Assembly: GCF_901447495.1 (NCBI RefSeq)
Contig: NZ_CABDWS010000017.1
Span: 1 to 46,648 of the forward strand
Direction: 5' to 3'
Source: Haloimpatiens lingqiaonensis
Lineage (GTDB): Bacteria > Bacillota > Clostridia > Clostridiales > Clostridiaceae
DNA: 46,648 nt
In this document: piece by piece, positions 15,936 through 24,248 of the stretch
Layout: each line of letters starts with the position of its first letter
Numbering within the stretch: the first letter of the stretch is position 1
Made by a program: the position numbers and the translations under genes
The notes under the pieces: generated by a model
Seen by the model: the letters and a program-made list of their open reading frames with translations, nothing else
Databases searched by the model: none
Told to the model about the DNA's origin: nothing

Positions 15936-17453
15936 ATGAAGGTTTTTATAACTACAGTAACAGGAGCTATAATAGGATATATAACTAATTGGTTAGCTAT
16001 AAAGATGCTTTTTAGACCTTATGAAGAAAAAAGGTTTTTAGGATTTAAAATACCGTTTACTCCAGGTTTGATACCTAAGGAGAAAGGCAGGATAGCTAAA
16101 AGCGTAGGAGAAGCTATTGGCAATCATTTGCTTACTAAGGAAACCATGGTTAAATCTTTATGCAGTGAAAAAATTAATAAAAAATTAGAACAGTGGGTTT
16201 TTAATAAAATAGATAGCTTGAAAGAATCTGAAAATTCATTGGGTAATTTGGTTGAAGAATTTTCAGAAGGAAAGCAACATGAATTATACAAGTATTTAAG
16301 TGTAAATTTGAATAATTATATATTAAATAGCATTAGAAATGAAAAGTCTAAAAATGCTATGGTTAAATATATAGAAGAATACATAGAAGAAAGTTTAAAT
16401 AAGAGTCCAAAAGTTTTAACAGAAAGTAGCATTTATAATAAAATAAATGAAAAGTTATTATGTGTAGCCTTAGAATATAAAAATGAAGGCAAAATAGAGG
16501 AAAAATTAAATAGTGTATTCATGGAAGAAATTAAAAATTTAGAAGGCAGTTCTAAAAAAATAAAAGATATTATTCCTCAAAGTGCAGTTAATAATTTAAA
16601 AGTATATATGTACAATAAAAAAGATAATATTTGTGCTGCAATAGAAGAAATATTAAATAGTGAAAAAGCTCAAATAAAGGTAAGAGATATAATAGAAGAG
16701 GCTATAAGCAAAAATTTAAATCCTATGATAGCTATGTTTTTAAACAAAGAGTCACTATATGAAAAGGCTATGGTTATTTTAAATGATTTTATGGAAAAAG
16801 AAGAAAATAAGCAAGAAGTTATAGTGCTTTTAGGAGAGATAGTAGATAAAATATTAGAAAAGGATGTAAGTGATATACTTGTAAATTCTTCTGAAGAGGG
16901 AAAAGAGGAGACTATAAAAGTAATATCAAGATTAATTTCTGATAAATTTGTATCAGAAGAAAATGTAAAGTCTTTAGAGAATGTTTTTAAAGATAAAATT
17001 AACAACAATAATAATTTAAGAGATATTATTATTAAATTAAATAAAAAATATAGTGAAGATTTAAACAAACTTATCCACAAAAAGTTAGATGAATTTCTAT
17101 TTGGAGAAGTTTTCTGTGGAAAACTTCTGAATATTATTGAAAATTTTATAAAGTCTGTCTTTGATAAGCCAATGAAGGATATATTCAAAGGACGTGAAGA
17201 AGCTATTAAAAAATACTCTTATGCTATTGCAATAAGTCTTTATAATAGATTTATTGAAAGAGAAGCAGAATCTGTTATAGAAGCTTTGGATATAGCAGCC
17301 ATTACTGAAGAGAGGATAAATTCTTTTGATGTGGCTTTTGCTGAAAAGATAATTTTAGAAATTTCAAGTAAGGAACTTAGTGCTATTACTTGGTTAGGCG
17401 GACTTTTGGGAGGAATTATGGGATTAGTTTCATCCTTAATTGCATCACTATAA
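15936..17453 (+). CDS. DUF445 membrane protein (YheB-like)
   Basis: 505 residues. The N-terminus contains TGAIIGYITNWLAIKMLFRPYE and FTPGLIPKEKGRIAKSVGEAIGNHLLT in separate blocks, the DUF445 hallmark, with a first membrane segment at about 4-22. The middle 400 residues are charged and helical. The C-terminus returns to the family pattern: ERINSFDVAFAEKIILEISSKEL, in which E-E-I-N-S-F and the final WLGGLLGGIMGLVSSLI membrane segment are typical. B. subtilis YheB is the reference member; no biochemical role is established. GGGGAG precedes ATG 15936. The stop codon lies within a perfect palindrome. Confidence 0.85.
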   Translation: MKVFITTVTGAIIGYITNWLAIKMLFRPYEEKRFLGFKIPFTPGLIPKEKGRIAKSVGEAIGNHLLTKETMVKSLCSEKINKKLEQWVFNKIDSLKESENSLGNLVEEFSEGKQHELYKYLSVNLNNYILNSIRNEKSKNAMVKYIEEYIEESLNKSPKVLTESSIYNKINEKLLCVALEYKNEGKIEEKLNSVFMEEIKNLEGSSKKIKDIIPQSAVNNLKVYMYNKKDNICAAIEEILNSEKAQIKVRDIIEEAISKNLNPMIAMFLNKESLYEKAMVILNDFMEKEENKQEVIVLLGEIVDKILEKDVSDILVNSSEEGKEETIKVISRLISDKFVSEENVKSLENVFKDKINNNNNLRDIIIKLNKKYSEDLNKLIHKKLDEFLFGEVFCGKLLNIIENFIKSVFDKPMKDIFKGREEAIKKYSYAIAISLYNRFIEREAESVIEALDIAAITEERINSFDVAFAEKIILEISSKELSAITWLGGLLGGIMGLVSSLIASL

Positions 17454-17485
17454 GCCATAAATTGCGACGCAATTTATGGCTTATA
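17449..17485. terminator. Perfect palindrome spanning the DUF445 stop codon
   Basis: TATAAGCCATAAATTGCG (17449-17466), one central A, then its exact complement to 17485. It includes the stop TAA at 17451-17453. There is no T-tract on either side. The core TTGCGACGCAA matches the MATE-gene palindrome at 7333-7359. Confidence 0.7.
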
Positions 17486-17967
17486 GTGTGCTAGTGGGCC
17501 AGTGTGCTAGAGGGCTAGTAAAGGAAGATTTTCCTCCACTGCGTTACGGAAAATCTTTAATTGAATATAAACAATGGTATAGTGGGAAAAGGTATAACTG
17601 ATTCATTAAATGAAGTGGTTATATCTTTTATTTTAAGGGCTTAAAAAATCTTTTATTGGCGTAGCCAGCAAAAATATAGAAATATTAAATATAGAAATAT
17701 TAAATATCAAATATTAAATATCAAATATCAATTAATGTTGAAATTCCTATGGAATTTCTTAAATTAGAATTTGTGGAGGAAGTGAGAATTAAGTAAGAGG
17801 TAAGAAGTAAGTAAGAAGTAAGGGTTAAGGGAGATTTTCCTCCACTGCGTTATTTAAAATCTTTAATTAAATAAATGTAATAATAAAACAAGTCAACAGG
17901 TAAAAAATCACAAATTGAGCACTTGAAAAGTTTTTTTGGCGTAGCCAGCTGATTTATAATGAAAGAT
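17486..17967. repeat. CTAG array and composite intergenic repeat, copy 2
   Basis: 17486-17518 is a short CTAG array. 17519-17967 repeats the 1921-2370 unit in the same order: GATTTTCC hairpin, terminator-like hairpin (17587-17629), TTTTATTGGCGTAGCCAGC, AAATATTAAATAT array, AAATTCCTATGGAATTTC, AAGTAAGAAGTAAG units, a second GATTTTCC segment, and GGCGTAGCCAGCTGATTTATAAT. It runs up to the last codon of the acetyltransferase remnant. Confidence 0.85.
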
Positions 17968-18243
17968 TTATACTTCTTTAAAACCAAACTTTTTATATAA
18001 ATTATAGGCTGGTTTATTATCAATATGCACATCTAAAATTATTTCCTTTATATTATTAAAGTACATATCATTTATGCACTTAGATAATAGTGCTGAGCCA
18101 ACTCCTTTACTCCGATAGTTTGGAGATACATGTAGAGAGTAAATGTGTAATAACCACTCATCCTTTACTATGCCTATTAAAATACCTATTGCCTCATTTT
18201 GGTCATGTGCAATTATGATATATCTTTTTGAGAAATCACCCAA
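17968..18243 (-). pseudogene. GNAT acetyltransferase, 5'-truncated remnant
   Basis: 91 residues that correspond only to the C-terminal two-thirds of a GNAT domain: IIAHDQNEAIGILIG, then LHVSPNYRSKGVGSALLSKCI with the acetyl-CoA loop RSKGVG, and DVHIDNKPAYNLYKKFGFKEV split over two segments. GNAT proteins usually carry about 50 more residues before the first segment. Here the frame meets a stop four codons upstream of TTG 18243, next to the TnpB element's 3' end. No N-terminal half was found on the far side of tnpB. It was probably destroyed by the insertion. Confidence 0.7.
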
Positions 18244-18249
18244 AAGCCG

Positions 18250-18560
18250 TTACCAAAACTTTATAAAACTTTATAAAAAGATTATATAAGTATATAGTTT
18301 TGTTTCTTTCCTACTTCATAATGTCCGATTTTACCCATTTTATAACCTTCTGCAAAAGGTTAAATTGCGGCTACTTTCGTTTGTGTAACACTCCATAGGC
18401 TTTGCTATACTTTATTAGTATAGTGGGTTGTAACGATTACCCAGTTTAGTAAATCCTTTATATGATTATACTAAACCATAGTTTGCAAGGTTATATGAAG
18501 CATTTTTATCTCTATCACAAGTAAATCCACATTTGCATTTATAAACTCTATCTGAAAGTT
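18250..18560 (-). ncRNA. Putative omega/reRNA region at tnpB 3' end
   Basis: TnpB guide RNAs are produced from the 3' end of tnpB and the element's right end. Here the ~220 bases after the tnpB stop are non-coding and structured. Reverse-strand ACCCACTATACT...AGTATAG and AACCTTTTGCAGAAGGTT form hairpins, and the segment ends near GGTAACGGCTTTTG at the border with the acetyltransferase remnant. Guide sequence would come from the flank below about 18250. Limits are estimates; the inference rests on the family, not on a matched model. Confidence 0.45.
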
Positions 18561-19593
18561 TTAAGTCTTTCTTGATATTGCCACAATGACTACAGGTTTT
18601 ACTTGAAGGATAAAATGTAGGTACTTGAACAAACTTAATACCATACTTTTCACATTTATATTTTATCTGATTGATAAAAATATTAAATCCCTGCTCTGCT
18701 ATTGCCTTTGATAAGTGCTTATTCTTCATCATATTAGATACTTTTAAATCCTCCATAACTATTCTATATGGTTTGGCTTTCACCATTTTGGAAGTAGTTT
18801 GGTGTATATGATTTAATCTAATATTTTTAAGTTTACTATGAAGTTTTTTAATCTTCTTTTCAAGTTTTGCAATGTTCCTGGTTTTTTGGTAACTCTCTCC
18901 TTTCTTATTCATAATATATTTTCTTGAACATTGTCTTTGAATTCTTTTTAATTTTTTACTTAGTTTTTTAACTTTGTTTGTTTTATTAACATTCCTAGTG
19001 TCTAAATTATCTATATTTGTTATTGCTAATTGAGATATTCCTAAATCAATTCCTAAGCTAAAATCATTTAATTTAACAGTTTTAATATTATCTTCGATGC
19101 CTACTGAAAGTACCCATACCCTGCCATTAAAATGCACCCTAGGATTTTTAAACTTTGTTATAGTAGTTAAATCTATATCATAATCTGATTTATATTTAAC
19201 TTTACCTATCTTTTCAAGATTAACAAAGTTATCTTTAAAATAAATTCTTTCATATCTACTATAAAATCTAGGTTCTGATTTTTTCTTGCTTTTAAATTTA
19301 GGAAAGCCACTTCCATTAAAGAAATTAGTATATGCTTTATCTAAATCTCTAATACTCTCTTTAAGTGTTGCATTAGATACTTCATATAACCACTCGTAAC
19401 CTGCGGTATTCTTCAAAACAGTTAATTGTTTACCTAAATCTGCAACTGATAGCTTTTTACTATTAAGTTTATAGCTATCTATTTGCTTGGCTAACGCCCA
19501 ATTGTAAACAAATCTCATACAGCCTATATGCTTATGCATTAAAATTATTTGCTCTTGTGTTGGATATAGCCGTATATTTAATGCCTTTATCAT
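18466..19593 (-). CDS. tnpB: TnpB, RNA-guided transposon-associated nuclease
   Basis: 375 residues, full length. N-terminal MIKALNIRLYPTQEQ and FVYNWALA are typical. The RuvC-type catalytic residues are intact: Asp183 in GIDLGISQLA, Glu281 in VMEDLKVSN, Asp362 in CDRDKNAS. Zinc-finger cysteines are 334, 337, 353 and 355 (CSHCG...CKCG). TnpB from IS200/IS605-type elements cuts DNA under guidance of an RNA from the element's end and helps retain the element. No tnpA transposase gene is adjacent, so this is a solo-tnpB (IS1341-like) copy that moves only with help in trans. It appears intact and probably active. Confidence 0.93.
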   Translation of the reverse strand: MIKALNIRLYPTQEQIILMHKHIGCMRFVYNWALAKQIDSYKLNSKKLSVADLGKQLTVLKNTAGYEWLYEVSNATLKESIRDLDKAYTNFFNGSGFPKFKSKKKSEPRFYSRYERIYFKDNFVNLEKIGKVKYKSDYDIDLTTITKFKNPRVHFNGRVWVLSVGIEDNIKTVKLNDFSLGIDLGISQLAITNIDNLDTRNVNKTNKVKKLSKKLKRIQRQCSRKYIMNKKGESYQKTRNIAKLEKKIKKLHSKLKNIRLNHIHQTTSKMVKAKPYRIVMEDLKVSNMMKNKHLSKAIAEQGFNIFINQIKYKCEKYGIKFVQVPTFYPSSKTCSHCGNIKKDLKLSDRVYKCKCGFTCDRDKNASYNLANYGLV

Positions 19594-19800
19594 GTTTTAT
19601 CACCTCACTTTGCTATTTATATATCATTATGTTCAATAACTTATTTTTTATAATATTTTGAGGTGATTCTACTAGATAATTTTGAAGCCTATTAAAAAAT
19701 AGTAGACTTTTATATAGTTTTATAGTCTTTCTTTAACTGTTAACAAGCCTCTTTTGAATATACTATTAATTACCATTGCGTCGCAAAAAAGAAAATTGTA
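19594..19800. mobile_element. Probable left-end region of the solo-tnpB element
   Basis: Non-coding DNA upstream of tnpB. It contains ATCACCTCA (just before the start codon region, about 19609) and the inverse TGAGGTGAT (about 19659-19667), and a segment resembling the tnpB 3' side (reverse-strand ACTATAAAACTATATAAAAG against CTTTTTATAAAGTTTTATAA). The exact border cannot be set without an empty-site sequence. Confidence 0.4.
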
Positions 19801-19840
19801 AATTATCAACTATAGGTTGTACTTGCTTTATTTTTTGAAT

Positions 19841-20257
19841 CTATTTTAAAAGTATCTCTTTATATAAAAATATATGTTTTATTATATGCCCAATATCGCC
19901 TTCTCCAGCAAATTTTGAAATGTCAAAGAAATTCTGATTTATTTCTATCCATTCTAAATCATTTTCATCTCCATATACAGAAACTTCTTTATTTACACGC
20001 CCAACATATACTTCGACCTTAATACTGGGTAAATAATATGTAAAATCCATCAAGTGTGTTAGTGTAATATCATTTTTGGAAATGCCAGTTTCTTCTTCCA
20101 ATTCACGATAAGCCGCACTTAATCCATCCTCTCCACTTTTAATCTTTCCTCCGACTAAATTGTACAGCCCTTTATATGGGTTCTTTCTTCTCTTACACAT
20201 AAGAATATTTCTGCACATACTATCAAATGTAGCGATTACATTAAATTCTATATCCAT
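19841..20257 (-). CDS. Nudix (MutT-like) hydrolase
   Basis: 138 residues. A complete Nudix box, G-x5-E-x7-RELEEETGI, spans about 37-59 (GGKIKSGE, then RELEEETGI), which binds Mg2+ for cleaving nucleoside diphosphate-X bonds. MCKRRKNPYKGLYNLVGGK just before it is the usual strand-loop. Likely substrates are oxidised or unwanted nucleotides, but the family is broad. The start ATG at 20257 follows reverse-strand GGAGGATAATTA. It lies beside the mobile element and repeats, i.e. in the accessory patch. Confidence 0.88.
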   Translation of the reverse strand: MDIEFNVIATFDSMCRNILMCKRRKNPYKGLYNLVGGKIKSGEDGLSAAYRELEEETGISKNDITLTHLMDFTYYLPSIKVEVYVGRVNKEVSVYGDENDLEWIEINQNFFDISKFAGEGDIGHIIKHIFLYKEILLK

Positions 20258-20397
20258 TAATTATCCTCCGTCATTTGAATTAAATTTACTATTATGAATT
20301 AACTTATTTTTCAATTATATCATACTTTTGGGAGAAAATATCATAAAAGTGTTTACTCTACACTTAAAGTTGAATTCTATATTTTGCTTTTCACGAG

Positions 20398-20680
20398 TCT
20401 TTTATTGGCGATAGCCGTATTAAATACTAAAACTAAGATTTATACAAACAACTGCCTTACGGCAAAATGAATCGAATTTTAATTACTATTTTATTTTAAT
20501 AAGTATCATATAACTTTTCGAAAGGCTCCGCCTAAAAGATATTATGAGCGTTTTCTTTTTTTATAACTTAAAGATTTTCTAAATAAAATGAAGAAAATCC
20601 ACATTATTTGATATTTGATATCTGATATTTATATATTTAGCCTGGCTATCGCCAATAAAAGATTTAATTTAAGCCCTAAA
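20398..20680. repeat. Composite intergenic repeat, variant copy
   Basis: 20398-20569 is closely matched by 41168-41340: CTTTTATTGGCGATAGCC, AAATACTAAAACTAA, ACGGCAAAATGAAT, TAAGTATCATATAACTTTTC, GAAAGGCTCCGCCTAAAAG and ATATTATGAGCG. 20600-20680 carries inverted blocks of the main repeat (GATATTTGATATC, GGCTATCGCCAATAAAAG). Confidence 0.8.
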
Positions 20681-20730
20681 GATAGCTAACACAATTTCAC
20701 GTTGTGAAATTGTGTTAGCTATCTTTTTTA
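20681..20730 (+). terminator. Strong orphan intrinsic terminator
   Basis: A perfect 20-bp stem: GATAGCTAACACAATTTCAC (20681-20700) and GTGAAATTGTGTTAGCTATC (20704-20723), loop GTT, then TTTTTTA. There is no forward-strand gene within 3 kb upstream (the last ends at 17453). Confidence 0.85.
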
Positions 20731-20774
20731 CATTCTAAAATTTTTTGTAATGCAATGAAGAAAAATTATCATTC

Positions 20775-20875
20775 CCTAGCCCTCTGGTCCTCTAGCACAC
20801 TAGCACACTAATTTTGGTCCTCTAGCACACTGGCAAACTAGCCCACTGAAAATTGTGACTTCCGTCACAATTTTC
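20775..20875. repeat. Inverted CTAG-type array with adjacent hairpin
   Basis: CCCTAGCCCTCTGGTCCTCT and CTAGCACACTAGCACACTA units (20775-20846) are the inverse of the 7071 array. They abut the hairpin AAAATTGTGAC-TTCC-GTCACAATTTT (20849-20874). Confidence 0.75.
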
Positions 20876-20880
20876 CTATT

Positions 20881-20908
20881 TTGAAATAGCTGTAAAGTGG
20901 TGTATAAT
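20881..20908 (+). promoter_or_regulatory. Probable promoter of DUF362 gene
   Basis: TTGAAA (20881-20886), 16-base spacer, TATAAT (20903-20908), 27 bases before the proposed start codon. Confidence 0.55.
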
Positions 20909-20935
20909 TGTATTAATATTTAAAGGGTGAGGGTG

Positions 20936-22054
20936 ATGAGTGTGGAAAAGTCAAAGGTTTATTTTATGGATTTGAGGACAAAGTCTGGGAGAAATTTAAT
21001 AGACAAATTCAACAGCTTATTAATAAAGGCAGGTATAAAGGATATAGATTTTAAGGATAAATTTACAGCTATTAAGATACATTTTGGTGAGCCAGGAAAC
21101 TTAGCCTATATAAGACCTAATTATGCTGCCGAAGTAGTTAAATTAATAAAAGAATTAGGTGGAAAACCTTTTTTAACAGATTCAAATACACTTTATACTG
21201 GTAAAAGAGCAAATGCATTAGATCATTTAGAAACAGCTTATGTACATGGATTTAATCCATTAACAGTGGGATGTCATATTATAATAGCAGATGGAATAAA
21301 GGGAAGCAGTTACAGGGAAATAGAGATAAACGGCAAACATTGTAAAACTGCAAAAATAGGAACGGCTATAGCGGATTCAGATATAGTTATTTCTATGAAT
21401 CACTTTAAGGGACATGATATGACGGGATTTGGAGGAGCCCTTAAAAATTTGGGAATGGGTTCAGGTTCAAGAGGCGGCAAAATGGAAATGCATTCAGCTT
21501 CTAAGCCATGGATTAAAAAAGACGAATGTGTGGCTTGTAGAGCATGTATAAAACATTGTCCAGTTGAAGCTATAAGTCTTGATGAACAAAAGAGCGCAGA
21601 TATAAATTATGATAAATGTATAGGTTGTGGTCAATGTGTTGCAGTATGCAAATTTGGAGCGGCATTGGTAAAATGGGATGAGGCTGCAGATATTGCTAAT
21701 GAAAAGATAGCGGAATATGCATTGGCTGTGGTTAAAGATAAGCCTAATTTTCATATAAATTTTATAATGAATGTATCACCTAACTGTGATTGTTGGTCAC
21801 ACAATGATGTACCAATAGTACCTGATATAGGTATTGCAGCATCTTTTGATCCTGTGGCTTTAGATATGGCTTCAGTGGATATGGTGAATAATTCACCAGT
21901 AGCAAAGGGAAGTGAATTAGAGGAAAAGCATATACATGCAGGTGAAGATAAATTTAATGGATTATATGTAAATACTGATTGGAAATGTAGTGTAGAACAT
22001 GGAGAGGAAATTGGTTTAGGAAATAGAAATTATGATTTAGTAGTAATTAATTAA
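20936..22054 (+). CDS. DUF362 protein with 2[4Fe-4S] ferredoxin domain
   Basis: 372 residues. The DUF362 N-terminal domain includes AIKIHFGEPGNLAYIRP, DSNTLYTGKR and SMNHFKGHDMTGFGGALKNLGMG (as separate blocks). A bacterial ferredoxin insert follows at about 198-240: CVACRACIKHCP and CIGCGQCVAVC, ligating two [4Fe-4S] clusters. The C-terminus (NVSPNCDCW, DIGIAASFDPVALDMASVD) is typical of clostridial members. It is cytosolic and probably in electron transfer; its partner is unknown. In-frame starts GTG 20927, ATG 20936 and GTG 20942 all follow the purine-rich AAAGGGTGAGGGTG; ATG is preferred, with GTG 20942 a real alternative. Confidence 0.85.
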   Translation: MSVEKSKVYFMDLRTKSGRNLIDKFNSLLIKAGIKDIDFKDKFTAIKIHFGEPGNLAYIRPNYAAEVVKLIKELGGKPFLTDSNTLYTGKRANALDHLETAYVHGFNPLTVGCHIIIADGIKGSSYREIEINGKHCKTAKIGTAIADSDIVISMNHFKGHDMTGFGGALKNLGMGSGSRGGKMEMHSASKPWIKKDECVACRACIKHCPVEAISLDEQKSADINYDKCIGCGQCVAVCKFGAALVKWDEAADIANEKIAEYALAVVKDKPNFHINFIMNVSPNCDCWSHNDVPIVPDIGIAASFDPVALDMASVDMVNNSPVAKGSELEEKHIHAGEDKFNGLYVNTDWKCSVEHGEEIGLGNRNYDLVVIN

Positions 22055-22145
22055 AATTAGAAGTAATATAATTAAAGTGTAAAACAATAAAAACTATATA
22101 TTAATTTTAGAGCTTAAAAATATTGATAAACTCAGGAGGAAAGGT

Positions 22146-22907
22146 ATGATTTTTGATTCACATGCTCATTATGACGATGAATCATTTAATGAGGATAGAG
22201 AGCAGGTTATTAAAGAACTTAAGGAAAATGGTATAGTTGGTATTTTGAATTGTGGAGCAGCAATGGAAGGGGCTAGGGATTCAGTTAAGTTAGCTGATAA
22301 ATATGATTTTTTCTATGCTGCTGTAGGATTACATCCAGAATATGCGGATAAATTAGATGAGGCTGCTGTAGAAGAATTAAGGCAGTTAGCTAAAAATCCA
22401 AAAGTAAAGGCTATAGGGGAAATAGGATTAGACTATTATTATGAAGAAAATCCTGAAAGGCAAGTTCAAAGAGAAGCATTTAGAAGGCAGATGGAATTAG
22501 CCAGGGAACTTGGATTGCCTGTAGTTATACATGATAGGGATGCTCATGGGGATACACTAGAAATAATTAAGGATTTCCCTGAAGTTAAGGGAGTTGTACA
22601 CTGTTTTTCAGGAAGTCCGGAATTTGCGAAAGAGTGTTTAAAAATGGGATACTACGTGGGATTTACTGGAGTAGTTACTTTTAAAAACGCAAAAAAGGTT
22701 ATAGATGTATTAAAAGTGGTTCCAATGGATAGAATATTAGTTGAGACTGATTGCCCATATATGGCACCTGTTCCTTATAGAGGAAAAAGGAACAGATCTG
22801 ACTATATTAAATTCATAATAGAAAAAATATCAGAAATCAAGGAAATACCAACAGAACAGGTAGAAATAATCACAATAGGAAACACAAAAAACTTGTTTAA
22901 AATATGA
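22146..22907 (+). CDS. tatD: TatD-family metal-dependent hydrolase/DNase
   Basis: 253 residues, complete. Metal and catalytic residues: HAH at 6-8 (FDSHAHYDD), Glu92 (GEIGLDYYY), His129 (VVIHDRDAH), His152 (VVHCFSG), Asp202 (ETDCPYMAP). TatD enzymes are TIM-barrel phosphoesterases with 3'-exonuclease activity. AGGAGGAAAGGT precedes ATG 22146. It lies in the metG...tatD-yabE-rnmV-ksgA order well conserved in Firmicutes, although here metG is displaced by about 10 kb. Confidence 0.94.
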   Translation: MIFDSHAHYDDESFNEDREQVIKELKENGIVGILNCGAAMEGARDSVKLADKYDFFYAAVGLHPEYADKLDEAAVEELRQLAKNPKVKAIGEIGLDYYYEENPERQVQREAFRRQMELARELGLPVVIHDRDAHGDTLEIIKDFPEVKGVVHCFSGSPEFAKECLKMGYYVGFTGVVTFKNAKKVIDVLKVVPMDRILVETDCPYMAPVPYRGKRNRSDYIKFIIEKISEIKEIPTEQVEIITIGNTKNLFKI

Positions 22908-23048
22908 TTTTAGTGTACAATGTATTTAATATTATTAATTTGGAATAAAAAGGCATCTATTTTTTGCTAAAGGCTATTATTATTTTAATAATTTTATATA
23001 TATTTATGCATGGGATGCATTGGTTAATATGACAAAAGGCATAGGAAT

Positions 23049-23077
23049 TTGACAAAATATGCGAAAACCTATATAAT
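23049..23077 (+). promoter_or_regulatory. Consensus sigma-A promoter of yabE-like gene
   Basis: A perfect TTGACA (23049-23054), 17-base spacer and TATAAT (23072-23077). The expected start near 23084 leaves a leader of about 28 bases with AAAGGGAGG before ATG 23112. Confidence 0.88.
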
Positions 23078-23111
23078 AAATTTTGTCTATGCCAAAGGGA
23101 GGTAGTTTACT

Positions 23112-24155
23112 ATGAAACAGAAAGCAAGGGACCTATCTAATAAATATTTTCCCAAGGGTCCAGTAGCTGTACTAGTAGTAATCCTGTTATTTATAGGAGT
23201 GACCTTAGGGATTGCTACCATAAAAAAGACAGTTTCAGTAGTAATTGACGGAAAAGAGCAAAAAATAGTTACCTATAGAAGTGACTTAAAGAGAATTCTA
23301 GCAGACAATAATATACGGATAGAAAATAAGGACAAAATTAATGTTAGTTTGGACAGTAAGGTAAAAGATGGAGACGAAATAAATATAAAGAAGGCAGTAA
23401 ATATTAAAGTTAGTGTAGATGGAAAGACTTTGTCTGTGGTAACAGCTGAAAATACTGTTGAGGACATGCTAGATAATGAAGGCATTAAAGTTAAGGATGA
23501 GGACAGAATAGAGCCATCTATGGATGAAAAAATCACCAAAGGAATGGATGTTTCTATCACAAGAGTTACTTCTAAAGTTGTTAAAGAGAACAAGGAATTG
23601 GATTTTACTACAGTGGTTAAAAAGGATAGTAACCTAGAAGAAGGAAAAAAGAAAGTTATTCAGGCAGGACAAAAGGGTGAAAAAGTTATAGCCACAAGAG
23701 TAGTATATGAAGATGGGAAGGAAATTTCTCGCAGGGTAGTAAGTGAAAGCGTAACTAAAAAGCCAGTGGAGCAGTTGGTTGCAGTAGGAACCATGGGAGT
23801 GGTAAGACCATCTCGTGGAAGTTCAAGTTTAAACTACAATAGAGTTATAAAAATGAAAGCTACAGCATACACTGCCAGTGAAGCCTGTACAGGAAAAGGT
23901 TCAGGTGACCCTTATCAAGGGATAACAGCTACAGGAACAAGAGCTAGGAGAAATCCTAGTGGTTATAGCACTATAGCAGTAGATCCAAGAGTTATACCTT
24001 TAGGAACAAAGGTTTATGTAGAAGGTTATGGTTTGGCCATAGCTGAGGATGTAGGTGGTGCTATAAAGGGAAATATAATTGACGTATTTTTAAATAGCAA
24101 TGCCGAAGCAAATGGCTGGGGCGTAAGATGGGTGAATGTATACATTCTAAAATAG
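23112..24155 (+). CDS. yabE: YabE-like cell-wall protein (DUF348, G5, 3D domains)
   Basis: 347 residues. A membrane anchor (about 17-36) is followed by two DUF348 repeats (about 42-92 and 97-149), a G5 domain (about 152-225, with GQKGEKVIATRVVYEDGKE) and a C-terminal 3D domain (about 248-347). The three Asp that name the 3D fold are Asp291 (AVDPRVIPLG), Asp313 (AEDVGGAI) and Asp324 (IIDVF). It resembles B. subtilis YabE and the resuscitation-promoting Rpf/Sps group: exported, wall-associated, probably cutting or binding peptidoglycan. It has its own strong promoter and a terminator just after the stop. Confidence 0.9.
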   Translation: MKQKARDLSNKYFPKGPVAVLVVILLFIGVTLGIATIKKTVSVVIDGKEQKIVTYRSDLKRILADNNIRIENKDKINVSLDSKVKDGDEINIKKAVNIKVSVDGKTLSVVTAENTVEDMLDNEGIKVKDEDRIEPSMDEKITKGMDVSITRVTSKVVKENKELDFTTVVKKDSNLEEGKKKVIQAGQKGEKVIATRVVYEDGKEISRRVVSESVTKKPVEQLVAVGTMGVVRPSRGSSSLNYNRVIKMKATAYTASEACTGKGSGDPYQGITATGTRARRNPSGYSTIAVDPRVIPLGTKVYVEGYGLAIAEDVGGAIKGNIIDVFLNSNAEANGWGVRWVNVYILK

Positions 24156-24157
24156 TT

Positions 24158-24184
24158 AAAAGGAGCTAGTTAGCTCCTTTTTTT
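24158..24184 (+). terminator. Terminator after yabE
   Basis: AAAGGAGCTA (24159-24168) pairs with TAGCTCCTTT (24171-24180), followed by TTTT. It lies 3 bases after the stop codon. Confidence 0.88.
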
Positions 24185-24248
24185 CATTGACATATGTAGT
24201 AAAAAGAAAGAAAATATTATTTGAAAAGAATTTTTGGAGGAATATATT

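Noticed and set aside
19680-19840. Missing N-terminal half of the acetyltransferase on the far side of tnpB
   Set aside because: All three reverse-strand frames in this region are short and show no GNAT-like sequence.
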